Position numbers and translations under genes: made by a program. A DNA stretch of 64,000 nucleotides from Rhopalosiphum padi (lineage: Eukaryota; Arthropoda; Insecta; Hemiptera; Aphididae): NCBI RefSeq assembly GCF_020882245.1, contig NC_083597.1, positions 57,576,152 through 57,640,151 on the forward strand, read 5' to 3'. Position 1 is the stretch's first letter. Each line of letters opens with the position of its first letter. The notes under the pieces are model-generated. The model worked only from the letters and a program-made list of their open reading frames with translations. It was not told the origin of the DNA and made no database searches. Shown piece by piece: positions 1 to 15,900 of this stretch.

Positions 1-444
1 GGTGGACGCTTTTATAGTGTATATTATAATTATTATGATACACGACGACGACGATTTCTATCGCACGAAATTACGTATACAATTTATCATATTATATTAT
101 TAATATATTATGTATGATGAATCGTAATGCGATCTCTTATATTAATGTAGACAATGTAGCGAATCTTCTGGACTTGATGACCTGAACCGCGTTTGAAAAT
201 TATCGAAATGAATATAAATACGTCCCTAACTAAATACACCGCCACGATTTCACGCTAGTCATCGCATGCCGATAACGAAGGTGACGGGTGTCCATAATAA
301 TATTATATTGAATTTGGACGAGGTTAAATTATTACGTTAAAATCGCATCATAATACATAATAACATAATAATATTATTTTTTTTTTTATGTATTTAATTA
401 ATCGTGTCAACATACTTAATGTATTATTTACAATGGCTCTATAA

Positions 445-471
445 AATAATAATAATAATAATAATAATAAT
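445..471. repeat. AAT microsatellite
   Basis: Nine or so AAT/ATA units in a row. Confidence 0.9.
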
Positions 472-1595
472 ACAATTATATTAGTATAGTTTCAGGAAGC
501 GCGAACGATCTGACGTATCCAGGAGATTTTAATTGGTTTTACTTATCAGACGCGGCTGCTTTAGCAAATTTATAATATTATCATTATATATCCCGAGAGA
601 CTGTTGTTTTGTATTGTCCGTAATTTATACATCACGGCTTCTATAATAATATATAGAGTTGCTGTGAATTTCAGCCGAAATAGTGTGAAAATAATAATAA
701 TAGAAAAAATCTGGAAATTAATTTCCACAACGCCGACCGACAATACTGTTATATATTATAACAATATATAATATTATGTATTATGATCTCTTGTTATTAT
801 TTATCGTCATCGGCCCACACGCGTGTCCGAGCACAAAAACGCCAAATCATTACCGGCAATATTATTATTATTATTATAGGAGGTACATTATTGTCGTGTC
901 GAAGGACCTCTTTCGGTTATTGGTTTTATTTCGCCGCGATCGACAATACTATAGTATATCTATTAATTTTTTACAATCACTATAATAATGAGATTATAAT
1001 AAGTGTGCCGATCGCTAAAAGCGCCGAAAAACTAGCTCGCGTTCTATTTTCCGTCGCTCTTCGTACGGTTCGTTTTGGGTTTTATTTTTTATTGATTGGT
1101 GCCGTGCTCCCCGTAACAAGGAGGATGCTTTTCCGAAAAAAAAGTAGACGAAGTCGATCGAAACTTTTGAACAGCCGAAATATTGGACCGGTCGTTTTAT
1201 TACAATCATATATATAGTAATGTATAACAACTATTATTAATAATATATAATGGACTTGTGTACGACGAGGAGTGCTACCGTGGCAAGTATGTAAGACAAT
1301 GATAAATTGTGGCCAGCCGACGGTTTTACGTCGAGATTTCTCAACTGCCGGAACGGTGGCGGTGCCGCGGTAGCATTTCTCGCGTCGGCGTCGACCGCGG
1401 ATCGTTTTTACTTTTTACCATCAACGCAGTACGCAGTTCGCTGCAATAATAATAATTACTATTATAGCGTTGAGCAACGGTCGGGTGATACGTAAACGCC
1501 ACCACCTCTACCGCAACTCTGTTATTGCGGACTCGAGACTACGTTTGGCGCGCACCCGAATACCACAATATATTAAAATAGTGTAGGCATACACG

Positions 1596-1621
1596 TATAT
1601 ATATATATATATATATATATA
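1596..1621. repeat. AT microsatellite
   Basis: Uninterrupted TA run of about 13 units. Confidence 0.9.
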
Positions 1622-1731
1622 ACATAATACAATAATATTGCAACTGCGTCGGTATCTCGGTTTGCACGTCCGTCGCGCCACTCCACTGCACCGCACACCC
1701 AGACCGGTAGAAAAAAATATGTGAGTGTAAA

Positions 1732-1799
1732 TGTGTGTGTGTGTGTGTGCGTGTATTATATTTTTACATGATTGTATATATATATATATATATATATAT
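1732..1799. repeat. Compound TG and TA microsatellite
   Basis: A TG run (1732-1749) is followed after a short spacer by a TA run (1775-1799). Confidence 0.88.
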
Positions 1800-4700
1800 T
1801 TGTAGAGCGCGCGTGAATCTAGAACAACAAGGACGCGAGCGCAGCGTTATTATTATGCAACACTGACCCAGTCCGGGCGGGCACTTTCACCGAGCTCATA
1901 TTATTATATATACACACCTCCCCCCGGCACCCCACCCAGAGACCCATTGTTCCGCCACCGCACCACATATTATTATTATTATTATATTATACACTCGGTC
2001 GGTTTTATAATGACGGTGACGACGATCTATATAATATGATACGCGAATTCAAAAATATGGATGAATATTGTACGATAATATTATATATACGGCCAAAACT
2101 AACACTATTCTCGGATGATCGAATGCACCTCAATAAGTATATGCGATAAAGACAGCGGGGGAGGTCGCGTACGCCAAGGGAAGTATAATCGCTAGTTCAT
2201 TCCCAATCGACGCCCTTCAGCCCTTAAATGTTTTGATCGTTTTTATTGATGTGTTGGGTGTTCTTATTTTTAAACGATATGAAAATATTATAATTTATAA
2301 GTAATAGACATTCTTGATAAAAATAGCGAAAAATAAATTAAATATTGCTTTTATTTCTATAGGTATATAGAAGTATTTGGAACTCTGGCACGGAAAAATA
2401 ACATGGCTATTGGCTACCGTGCTCGAGTAGAGAGCTTATAAACTGTGGCAACCGCACGCGATCGTTATAATATATTAATGCAGACGGACGAGCGATCGTA
2501 ACGAATTCGCCGACGCCACCGATGCTTATTATAAACGATCGATTTATCGAAATAATATCTAACCCGTTCATCGATAAACACGCGCGCTCGCGCGTGTCTA
2601 TTATTATACGATCGCAATTGTTAATTTATCTTTATCGCAATTAACCGATTCGACACGCGCATTAACTTAGCGCGACGTTAATCGCACGTGAGCGCATGTC
2701 ACTTTTGCAGATTTTTTTTATAATTGAACTGAAACTGATTATGCGAAAATATCAGTCTTAAGCGAGACTATAATATCCAATATACGTTGTTCATAATACT
2801 TTTATTGCATACAAATCAGGTAAACCACCCTTTTTTTCATTCTCATTTATAGTGACATATTATATGCCGTTTTTCCAATCGATATTTTACATTTTTTTCT
2901 GCAATTTATTTCATGATATTATGGGGTTAAATTTTTCGCGTTACATACTCGCAAATCTGAGACAGCCAATTCTGTTAAACGTCGATTCTTTGAATTTTTG
3001 ATACGAAACGGAGGCAGACTATCTTATTACTATTATACGTATATTATACCCTATACTCCTCCTAGCAGCAACGCAATCAATTTCCGAGAAAAAATTGCCC
3101 CATATAATATATAGGCTATCAAAATTAATTCCACTTAATCATTTAACACAATTATATAATATTATAATGATACATAGAGAGAAGGTTTTTAAAAATACCG
3201 TAAAAATCCTTAAAACCTGCAATTATATCGACACTATTCAGTGGTGACAGTGATAATATATAGTTTAATAGCAAAACGCATATTGCGTGCGCAATAATTT
3301 CGCTTGACTTGTTTAGTACGAGAAACTGCAGTAGTTGCACAATTATATACGTATTATTTTATTCTTGTATATTATGTTCGCGCGATTTCAGCTGAGTCGA
3401 AAAAAATCATTGCCAGGTTAAAGATTAATAGCGGGCCGTAATGGGGGGGAAAGTGGCCTGTGTGCATAGAAACACACGCAAGCATATATATTGCACTGAG
3501 AGCGAAAACGGTAAAAGCTTTATGGTGTAAAAATCGTTCAGAAAAAGAAAAGCGAAAATGAAAATAATTGTAACAGCAGCTCTGTAGGTATGTACTGTAT
3601 ATAATACAGTCCTAAACCACGTAATAATTTAATAACGATTCGTATAGCATTTTATTGTTACGAACCGTTCGCTGCTCCCAACTGTATTATAAAAATGTAT
3701 AACAATAATACCATTATTATTACACCCACACACGTTTAAAAACACATAACAGATTGAATAAAGGAAATGAAATGATCACAATAATGACAAATCGAAAACT
3801 GCGCGTAATAATCCGTTCGTGTCGTAAGACATATAGTCTGAACATAATATAACATATTCATAATATACACATAAATTCCTAGTACTTATAATATATTTTA
3901 ATTTAATCTAACTCAAAACAAAAAAAAAGTTTTCAATCTCAAATCACCGTGAATGCTTAAAATATACTAAAGTTCCGTAAACTTCAATTACGTGCCAAAC
4001 ATTTAGAGAATAAGCCAATAATTGTGTGCCTTCAAAAATATTTTTATTCCCTCGTATACTATATTAAATACAATTAAGTATTTGTTATCAGAACAAAACG
4101 TATAGCTACTGGTCAACATGGCGTTTCAACAGATCGCATTGCCTCTGATTAAGATGTATATTTAAAATAACTTTTTCCGCAGAAACTTGTAAAATTTTCG
4201 CTTCTGAGTTTTTTCATAACTACAGGTATTTATTTCTGATCAATTTGCCTACTTTGAAATAACTTTAAACTTGAATATATAATGCATTTGATAGTATCAA
4301 GGGGCATGGACTATGTCACGGCATTAGCCTCAGTAAGTACGTTTTTTTTTAAATACTGACACGTGATTAATCGCTCAACATTCGTTTCTAGAAATTTTCA
4401 CATAACATATATTATAAAAATTTAGAATTTTAGTTCAAGTACGATACGGTCGTTGTCGTTGTAGTTGTACCTACAATAATGATTAATAAATTGTTTTTTT
4501 TTTCGTTAAAATATCTTATCGTTTACACGATTCAACGACCACCGATGATAATCGACAATTTTGCTTTGTAGAAATCGTTAATAACAGAACTGACGATTAA
4601 AACCCGACTGTACATGCCACTTACTATAGATTTAACGCCTCGTTACAAAAATACAGTTTTTTTTGTATAGGTATAGTTATATTGTATATAATATATATTC

Positions 4701-5209
4701 ATTTTTCATTTAAACGTCTACGCATAAAAATATAGTACTAATAGGGTGATTTTCTTTTATCATAATTTTTTTTATTAGTAATTTTTCCTGTAAATATACT
4801 TGTATGTATTTTTGTGTTTTCACAAAGATGCATGCTTTTATGTAATTTTAAATCGTCACTACTTAATTTTAAGTTTATATGGGTGAAGTGCATAAGGAAT
4901 TTTGTAGGGATATCCACCCTTGCTAGCCGTTTTTATGCTCATATGTAGCGCTTATATAAACTATAATACAACTATAGGTACTTGTTCACGTATTCTATTT
5001 TTTCGTGGTATCAAAATTATTGGGAAGAATGTTTTGTTTTAAAATATAGAAATGGAAATAAAGTATTTCATCATTTAAAAAGTAAAAAAAAAATTCAAGT
5101 GTAGTACAATAGTAAAACCATGAAAAAATGTTTTCAACAATAAATACATTTATCGATAAAATTACTGCTTTGTAAACTATATAATCACCCATTATACAAT
5201 TATTACTGT

Positions 5210-5232
5210 TATATATATATATATATATATAT
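5210..5232. repeat. AT microsatellite
   Basis: Uninterrupted TA run of about 11 units. Confidence 0.88.
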
Positions 5233-8200
5233 TATGTTTAGATAGTTTGACGCTCGATTTTGTTATTTGTTGTTTATTTATTGCGTTTTGCTTACTTATT
5301 CGACCATTATATTATTATATATATATAATATATAATATATAAGTTAGGTTTTTATACGACACGCAATTTCTCGTAGATAGATATCACGGAAATCACGTTC
5401 GATTAGATTTTTCTTTTGACGTTTTACTTTTTTTTAAATCTCCTATTGACGACCGCTTGAAATCTGAATGGTGTACATAAATGAATTTTAACGATTATGG
5501 GATTATAGTCTATTTATCTAGTGATATTATAATTAATTATTATTTATTACCAAATTTAAAGAAAAGAAGCAAACATTCAATAGAAATTTCAAAAATTATT
5601 GAATAATCATTTTTTATAATAAATTGATATTTTCTAATAATATATTGCTAAGTTTTTTAATCCGGACTTGATTATCATATATAATATTATATCGACTGTA
5701 TACTACGTTTTGGAAATTATCGGCTGCACAAATAAATGTGGAAGGACGTACAAAGGCTCATCGTAGGACCACGCAAAAAGCTCAAATGACAGTAAAACTA
5801 ATACCTACCTATCAAGTAACAATAACATTGGTTTATATACTTAATAATATTGTTCATTATTAATTTATATACATATTATACGAGCGCAATAGAATTTATA
5901 GAGCCGAAAAAAACGAGAGCGTAAATTATTATAACGACGTCATAATATCATATATATTATAATATTGGTGTTAACGAGTGCATGTACCCGTGTTGAATTA
6001 TTATGTAGTTAACACAAACAGAATGTATATAAAAATGATAAATCCTTAACGACCAGGCGCGAGCAGATTTCATTTTTTGTGTCTATCCAATTAGGTACGC
6101 GAAATACATATTTCTTATAATATGCACCACAAATTATCTAGCCAACGAACGAAATGATAATATTATTACTCCCCCACCCCCCCTTCGTCGTTCTAATAAA
6201 TAATATAATACACAGTATTGACGTTGACCCAAATCGCACGGACCGTTGCAGAAATCGGAATGAAAAAGTTAACCGAGAAAAAAATATATATAGAATTTCT
6301 TGTATTACTTATATTATTATCTATATTAGTGTAACACCTTCGAGTTCAATAATATTATCTGAGTACAATGTATTTTGTACCGGCTGATGATTATTATTAT
6401 TTTTATCTTTTACGTAATTCGCGCATACACAAACAATACGTTATAGTTATATACGGTTTTTTACGATTTCATAAAAGACAATTAATTATCTGGCAAGGCT
6501 GTGTATAAGGTTTTAGTTTAACCTTTAACTTATAGATACTTTTTGAATAGGTATGATGATATCTGAACGATTTTAGAAGCAAAAAGCTTAGAGATAAATT
6601 TAAGTAAAATAAGTAGTATATAATATAGTTGCTAAGATTCCATGAGCTTCGTTCGTCACAAACCTTAAATTTAATAAATGAGCTGTTTTAGATTCTCTTA
6701 TTTTTAAAACAATTTGTTTCAATTTTTTGAACGGATTTAATTATAAAATAACATACTGTAAATAAATAAATTTATAGTACCTACTAAGTCTTTAGCGCAT
6801 TCAAATGTTTAAATATTTCTAGTTATCAGCATCATAATAATACCATTACATTATACATAGTAAATTAGTAAAAATTGTTCATTTCTAATATCTAAATATC
6901 TAGGTGTACGTCGTATATGCGCAGTGCGCACCGATGCACTACATAATAACAAGATGATGATAATAATAATAGACATATAAACACAACGATGTGTAATTTA
7001 TGTAATTATAATTATCACGTTTCGAGTACATTACGTTTCAAATATACGCGGAGTTGGTGTTTTCCTTTTTAACGCTGGAAAGTAGCGATTTTCGGTGCAT
7101 TTCAAATTATATATTCATTATTATATCGCACATTCGTTTCTATAATATTATATGGTTATACATGGTATACAGTGGTTGTTTTTTATAATAATATACGATC
7201 ACGGTTGCTGATGTTATCGAAAATTCCGCGTCGGAAATAAATACATGTTATATAATATAATATAGTCAATCATATTATCGCCTACTAAAACGGTCAATAT
7301 TATCATGTACTATTGTATAACTTATAAAAAAAATATTTAAAAATTTAACTGTCAAATTATGATATTATTTCCAGTATATACTGGATTTTAAAAATAATAA
7401 TTTAAATATCTATATTATGCATTACATTGTTGTTATTTTTTTTTTTTTTTTTAGAAACTTGTGTTTTTTCGTTATTTATTATTACCGGTTGTAGTTACTA
7501 TGTTATTCTTATAGAATATATACTTTGATTTTTTTTCGTCTCGTCATAAAATAGTTTTATCTAACTGTCGGCGACAAAACCAAAGTGAGTACCTAAACAA
7601 TGACAACGCATAACTGCATACCTATTATTATTATGTAATAGTATATATTTTCCATCACCTCCGCGGGAATAGAATTTACAGTACAGACGTTCGTCGTAAT
7701 ATTATTATTTTAATATTTACGGATCGACAGAAAGTAGGTATATACATGGTACTTATATAACAATAATATTATAGATACTCACGGGTCTCGATTTTCTAAA
7801 TGTAGTGACCACCTGCAGTGAGAGCCCGCGACATCGTCATTATGGTGCACCGGGACATGCATTATGAACGGAAAATACGAATGAAAAAATTGTATACCGT
7901 CCGAAGACATAATAATAATATAATATACCTAACTGACAAAATGTTTATTATAATATATAGGTAAGTAGTACTGTAGTAGCTAGGTATATGCAACAGATAC
8001 AAATTTTTATTACATTATTATTACACATTTACGTAACTCATTGGAATGGTTTTTGAACTACATTGCGGTTAAGTATACATTATATATATTATACCTATTA
8101 TACATATATATATTACAATGAGCGTGTTCTTTTCCTTTATTTTTGTAAGGGTTATTATTATTGTTTTACACGCCAACCGCTTCGCCAACTGCTCTATGTC

Positions 8201-8866
8201 TAATGGACAGTCCTGGTCGTTTTAGATATTGTAGCATTCCCTAGCGTCCTCAAATAGCAGTTAGCGCGAGAACCAATCAAAAACATTCGCGTTTACGCAA
8301 GATTTAATATTGTTTAGTTTAAAAGGTGTGCGTTTTTGTTATAATTATATGAGTATTAATCGAGGTCGGATATTAACAAGTTAACATTACGTATTAAGTT
8401 AAAACTTCAAGATAACTTATAACTTATTTCTAAACTTTTTGTTCAACCTTATAAGTTACTTCCTTAACAAAATATATATATAGCATATAGATACCTATTC
8501 TAAGCGTGTTAAGTAATACAGAAGTTAATTTAAATATTATTAATTTAAGATATTACATATTATTATTATAACGTCTAAGAATTTATACTCGAGAATTTTA
8601 AAATGTCCTGGATTCATTTAATTAATTACTAGTAGTTTGTGTCTATCATCATAAGCACATGGTTCAAATTATTGTAAAAGTAACTCAATAATATCACGAG
8701 CTATACATTTTTAACTTGCACACGCTTGATTTCTGATACGCAATAAAGATGAATTCCAAACAATCGTTTCAAATGTCGTGGTACAACGCGCGATGCATAT
8801 ACATATAATAATATTATATTAATCGTAATGAAGATATAATGTTATAAACGTGTCGATGCACTAGAT

Positions 8867-9283
8867 TAGCGCTTCTCAAACCTTTTTTCATTCACGTACT
8901 CCTTGACCTCTCACCATTGCTCTATTTTATCCATAGGTTAGAGTGTACCCACCGTCTATGATATATTATACTTATTATGAAATTATAACTTGAATTTATA
9001 GTTAGACATACATAGAAATTTGGGTTTTCATTTGTGATCAATACGCGATGGAGCACGTAAGAAGATGTGTGTGTATGTGTGTGTTCAACATACAGCTAAT
9101 CGGATATGATGCGCTCAAAAGTTTTGAACATTATGCACTTATATAAAACATTTTTTTTACGAAAAACCGATTTTTGAAGAACCATTTCAAGTACACCAAA
9201 TTTCATTTTTCGGCTATTTTACTTTTTTTATAATTTTATTATTATTTCATAACTTCTCACGTGCCTCTAGTTGAGAAACACTA
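8867..9283. mobile_element. Old non-autonomous hAT-type element (417 bp)
   Basis: The left end is TAGCGCTTCTCAAACC and the right end is GTTGAGAAACACTA. As inverted repeats they share TAGYGYTTCTCAA. The flanks CACTAGAT (8859-8866) and CATTAGAC (9284-9291) agree at 6 of 8 positions, consistent with a decayed 8-bp target duplication. There is no coding capacity inside. TTCTCAA near the end is common in hAT-derived MITEs. The boundaries rest on this reading alone. Confidence 0.5.
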
Positions 9284-12200
9284 CATTAGACCATCGACAT
9301 CCACCTAACTCCAACCCTCTACTAGATTTATCTGAAGAAAACGTCAAAATGTATAATATTAAATAATTATATTATATCGTTCCATCCCATAATATATGAT
9401 ATTATCATCGTTGTTGTAACTGAACGAACTACAGGTGCGCGGGAGCCTCTGGTCACACATATTATATTACATACACTCTCGAAACATTATAAAAAGATCT
9501 AAACGAAATAAATCAGCACCAGGGAGGTTAAAAAGTAGTCGATTTACCGCAGCGTTCTGCAACGGGTGAAATGATCGAACCTGTTTTGCAATGTATAGTA
9601 CATAATATTATAATACGCATAGACAACCTGCAGCTCAAACGTCTAATGTAGATGATACTTCCACAATTATTATACCAATCGTGTCACACGAATATTACGA
9701 TATGAACACGTTGTGGATTTTAAGTGTACGCCACACTCTCACATATGTTGACACTTGGCTCGTCTACATTCAGCAGTACCAATTATATCTTGTGATTAGC
9801 TTTAGTGTAAACCAAGTTAAAGGTAACAATATTGTATACATAGGACACCTCGCATGTTTTTATATTTTTTTAGATTTTAAAGTGAGTTATGAATTTATTT
9901 TATTTTTTTATTAAATAATATCATTTACCTTTATATTTCATAATAGGTACCTTTCTTAATATTAAATTTAACAATACAAAATTGGTTCTGCCGAACGCAA
10001 ATTTATTATTATATAATATTATCCATGTCTATAAAACAAATAAAACATATTCATAGATATATCTTCTTATAATATATAATAATGTAAAAGCTGGCGCGGC
10101 ACAACTTGACATCGACGGCAGCCTAAACGCCCAATATCTACTGTTAATACATAACATATATTTTTTTATTTGAAAAATCAATCATTATTTACAGATTAGA
10201 TAATTATAATTAGTTACAGATTTTATTAACGTATCTCTTGTAAACTTATGTAATTTACATTATATATTATAATATTATTATTATAATATGTAAGACACGC
10301 GATTGAAAAAGATTAGAACGGAACGCCGTTAAACGATAATCGAAAGAAATAAGTCGTGCAGTGGCGGAAATTGTATGTATTATATTATGGATTCACACGG
10401 GTGAAGTTTTCTTTCTACCCCTCCCTCCCTCCTAATGAATAATTCTCAGGATTGGAATTATAATTTTAAATTGAAAAACAATAACTTATAATTTATTTGA
10501 ACTGATTTGTAAAAGTAGTGGGAGGGCTTTTACCTAAGCTTAATAGCTCCCCTGGGGGTACATAGTTATAAATTATGGAAACAGACTTACAATCACTTAC
10601 AATTAAAGTGATATAACTTACAATTTACTAGAGGGCTATTTAGCCGTGGTAGGGGGCCAACTTCACATACTTGCTCAGCCACTCGTTTCGCGGTTATGGA
10701 TTTATCGCCTCGGCACGTTTGTGTATCATATTATACCTAACATTATATTGTAAATATTTCCGTTCAGTTCGCCGTTTTTCAGATTCGATGATTGCGAAAA
10801 ACACGAAATCGCCTGCCGGCGGCACCGATCGTACCCATAGGTATTGTTTTAATTAACACCAAACACGGACTGACAGGCCGAGATCGAGTTCTTTCACGCC
10901 GCCGTCACCGCCGTATGACGTACATAAAATTTAATGGGTACCTACACGCCGTATCATATCATTATTGTTACACCGCAATCCGCACAATGGACGCGTGCTC
11001 TGCGGCAGAGATTGATGGCGATTAAAAATGTATAGCCGACTACCGCCAATATATTACGCCGTCATATTATATATATAAACGTAGTATATATAATTTGACT
11101 GCATTTTTTCTTTTACAAAGTCATGGGTAGTGTTTTTTTCTTCTCTTCAATAATATACAATTCTGTCACAAGGGAAAACATAACCTCACATGCGACGTAG
11201 TTCGAAGTGTTTTGTTTCGGTGGACGATATTGTTTTGTTCCATAATCAATCTTAATTATTTATTTATATATATATAATAGATACTTATAATATGGATACA
11301 AACAGGGAGCTATGATTTCTGCTACCATTAACGCGTGGGACGATCGTCGAAAAGAAAGTATAATAACAATTGTTATTATCACATTTCATAAGAATATAAT
11401 TACTACTGAACTACTATTGTTATAAAAGCACAAAATCGCAATAACAGTTGAACATACTATAGAGCATGTACGCGGAGGCCGTTCCTGTAAATGTTATATA
11501 TGTATAAGCGACCAAAAGACATATTTTCTCTCGATCCCGAACAATAGAAATCGAATAAATCATAATAATACACGTTTATGCGTATGATATAATATAACAT
11601 ATTATATAGGTAATACGTATTATATTGTTTTCAGTGAAAAAATCAGGATTGAAAAAATTGTATAGGTATTATTAAAGGATTGTGTATTTTGTGTGATGCC
11701 GTGAAGTCTGAAACACACTCATCTTAATAAATTGCAGTAATCGTCCTCGAAATGCTGCGAAACCAGAGCTGGAAATAAATGTTTCGAAGAGTATATATTT
11801 TTATAATGTGTAATGCTTTGTTTCTATGTCATTGCATTTAAACGCTGCTAGTCCACAAATTTGTTAATTTACCGCACACCCGAAAAAAGGGAAATGCAAT
11901 CGTTAATAGTATGTATTATCATAATATATTATGCAAATTAACGTTCGATAAGCCTAGCGTTCGTAGTCTAAAGCCAATATTATATTATTAAATAGCCGAA
12001 GTTAAGTGGCTGACGTATTATTACTTTTATTCAGTCACGCAGTTTTTTACGCGTGGTTTTGGGCCGGATGTTTTTTTTTTAATATAGTCATTAATTTATT
12101 TATTATACATAATATATTGCATCTTGCTGAGATTTTTATCGGAGAATACGCGTTTGTTCGCAGGATCCGATGCTGCATCAGTTATACTGCTGGTAAACGT

Positions 12201-12440
12201 ATTATAATATATAAAAGCCCCGCCGGGCTGTTTCGTTTTTTTCAAAATGCATTCTTCGAGTGGCCTGTGTACGATTACGTGTATATTACACGTCTACGAT
12301 GTCCAATACACTATAAAATGTCTAGATATAATATGTAATAGTAATAATAATAAATATAAATGTTTTAATCTCCGTAACGTTTTTCTTCGGATATACAAGC
12401 AATAATTTGTGACACACAAAACTGAAACAAGTACTTACAT

Positions 12441-12945
12441 ACAGAGTGATTATACTATTTAAAATTGACAACTAATAGCCAACTTTCATAAAATAGTTCA
12501 AGTTTTGTTTTTTCAAAATTATTTAATAGCTTAAAGTATTTCTACGTTATGTTTTTGAAAAAATCTAATTTTATAACGATTTTAATGAACAGTGGTATTT
12601 CATATTTTTTTTTTATTCAAAATCATAGATTGTAATTCCATGTAGGAATCCAAAATACTTTTCTAAAAACTGTGAAGTGATAAAAAAACGAATATCGATC
12701 AAATGCAACTACTTTTCACCACACTTAAAGCATATCTAATTTAATTTAATTTCTAATAACATTTTACATCAAAATAATATTCTTATTGAAGTTATGAGAA
12801 ATGTTTAAAATATAATTAGACTTTGGAAAATCCACCATTATAAAAAGGTAGGTATACAAACATTTGAAGTTTAGTTTATAAACTTAGTATACAAATAAAA
12901 ATATTGATAGTGTGTACTATTTTCTCATGAGAATTATTCTGTGTA
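12441..12945. mobile_element. Possible diverged small TIR element
   Basis: The left end, ACAGAGTGATTATAC, and the reverse complement of GAATTATTCTGTGT (12931-12944) resemble each other at about 10 of 15 positions. ACAGRGTG-type ends are common in insect TIR elements. The interior is AT-rich with no coding frame. This is weak evidence. Confidence 0.3.
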
Positions 12946-15900
12946 CAACTGTCATCGCATCATTGGACGATTTACCGCCCTCGATTACGCAACGCATCAT
13001 CGTTTGTCAAAAACCCCAATAAGGAGTTTTTAATGACAACCCTCGGGTCGTGGTCACCGTTGTACAGTATCTAATTTTAGATAATTTTCTCGGACATCAT
13101 CCACATGAATTAAATATTATACATATACAGAAATTCAAGTACTTATCTACAAAAATAATGTATATATAATGTCTCAACCACCGAACAGTGATGTATAATA
13201 ACCCTCACTCTGACCTATATATGTATAAACAAGAACCGAAAATTATATAAATTATAAAATCTCAATAAAGAAAAAAATATGTTTTTTGATATTTATTTAC
13301 GAAATATTTGTTTTATGTAGTAGAAGACTCCGCCTCTTTTCACTTAACTCACTAACGTCCTGTCAGACCATGCCGTAGTCCCACTGGCCCACTGGAGGCT
13401 TAGCCTACACAACTCGAGAATCGGCTGAATCCGCTCCTCTTTACATCTTGATATTTAATATCTGTAAGTTTGTTACTTATAATATTCACAATACGATTTT
13501 AAATGATTAAAAGTTGTAAGTTTAAAAAAAAAATAATTATTAATGTGTATATGCTATTACATTATGCGGAAGATAAATTAATATACTAATTATTTTAAAA
13601 AAACAGACAAATTATTACATTTTTCAGCATACACAAATCAAATAATTGTATATTATTTATATGAATTCCAATAATCCAACACTCACAAGTCCCGTGCGTA
13701 GTATACAATGTGTCGGATTATATACCTTCTGAAAGTATATACAACGCGTGTATTTATGTCTTACACGTTTGCACAGAAAAATGTGAAAATCATTTATATT
13801 ATATCATAAATATGCAAGATAAAGCGTCTGCCTCCGAGCACTGTTGCGCCTCAAGCCTCAATGCCATTTTCCGTGGACACTCGGCAGATAGGTACCAATA
13901 TCTGTTTTTACATCTTAACCGTCCACTGCTGTGTAGCATATGTTTGACATTGCGATAATATTATTATAATATAATATATTATATTAAAACACACGCGCAA
14001 GGTGTATAATATTATACACGGAGACGCCGCAAGCTCGTTTCGCGTTCGATTTCATCACGATGATGCGAATAATAATAATATGATAATATTATTATTAAAT
14101 TATTATCGCGGACCTGACCGGACCCGATCCGACCGGACTGACCGGATTCGAAAGAAGGTGACATTGGGTCTTTTTTCTAACTTCTCTCTCCCCCTCGCCA
14201 TCATTCGACTCCGCCGCGCACGATCTATGATTTTATCATGAAATAATATTATACATTTTTGTATATATATATACGTTTATACACCTAATATAGTACTTAG
14301 AAACGAGATAACTAAATCAATTTATATTATTTTGGTTAAAAGTTAAAAAAATTTGATTATGATTTATATTAAGTTATACTAGCTACTAGGGTCATCAAAT
14401 GATGAGCAATGATTAAATTTCATTATTTTTTCATTACATAATTTGTATTTTTCTTTAATTTCTTTGAAATATTAAATATTTATGTTGAAATTATTGATAT
14501 TAATGATTGATTCCTATTATATAACAACATAATATATAATATTATGTTAATATATAACTTTATATATTATTGCAATTTAGTAAAATAGTAAATATTTGTA
14601 AAATCGCTATTCCTTATTGCATTTTTAGTTTGAATTCAATAGCAATATTCAATATTTTATATGATTGGAAATAATTGAAACAAATTAAATAATAATTTAC
14701 CTAAAAGCATTTTTTACAAGATTAAATTTATTTGAATTTAAAAACATTAAAATCCACTTCTGCGTTGTAACATTATTCATTGATTTATGATTATTTTCGT
14801 TGATATCGATCGTATAATATAATATGCGTTTTACCGTCGCCAATTTAATGACTATGTTTAAGTTGTTATATTCGAGAAACACGAAAACAAATTTATTTCA
14901 TTTGTCCACGAATTGAAAACATTTTTATACATAATATCATTATTATTATTATTGTATCGACTGCTATATCTATTATTATTAAGTTCAAAATATTTAATTA
15001 AAGTGTAATTCGACAGTTCGAGACGAGAATTTTTGTTTTTTTAGCCAAACCGGTTTCGTGCTCGGGTTTTAAAAATATAATACATTATATTATCTGCGTA
15101 GATGTTGATACATAAAAACATATTATAATAGCTTATCAAAAAAAATAATGACCTCAAAATAAAATTGTGATTTGCTTTTACAAAATATAATTTCATTTTA
15201 TCATCGGAAAAATCCAATTTGTACAGCAGATTATAATAAGATGGAAATAATAGATACAACAACTAATTGTTCAAATTTTGATTTTGATACAAACAAATTT
15301 TCAGAAAAATTATCCATTAAATAATTTAGAAGAAACAGTTTACACTTCTTATTAAAGAAACACGTGGAATTAAAATTGTTTTTAACACATTTATAATGCG
15401 CTTAACCATCGTTATATAAATTATATATTTACATAATACATTTATTATTATTGTTCATATTATTGTGCATGTCTCATGCAAGACCAATGAACTAAACAAT
15501 CTCAATAAACCAACGACAAACTCTTAAAAAAAAAATAATAATAATAACAATAATGACAGACGCGTGAATTGTGTGTTCACTGATCACCGATCGTCATATA
15601 TAATATATAAATATTATATGTAGTAAATAGCGTTCAACTTGCATGTCGAAACCACACGCGCAATCCGAATGGTGTAGTTTATGCTTCGATAATTCGCCCG
15701 TCGTTTTGACCGAAAATAACACCGAGGAAATGTCAACCGAGAATACAATAATAATAATAATATAATGTACTTTTTGTTACATAAATCACGAAATCATAAC
15801 ATACCTATATCGTGTACGACAACCGTAGTCGTTCTGTTATTTTTCATAAAAATAAACACATAATAATAAAAAAATCCAAATAGTATATAGATAGTTAAAT

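Larger units (their letters stand above)
1..8866. other. AT-rich non-coding DNA, probably intronic or 3' of the MH2 gene
   Basis: No supported gene. The longest frames are tyrosine/isoleucine-rich translations of AT repeats with no domain signature. The first 2 kb is rich in microsatellites (AAT, AT and TG runs). A possible TIR-element end starting with AGGGTGATTTT occurs near 4742. From the phase-2 donor at 23134 the gene must continue toward this side, so the stretch is probably intron. That is an inference. Confidence 0.5.
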
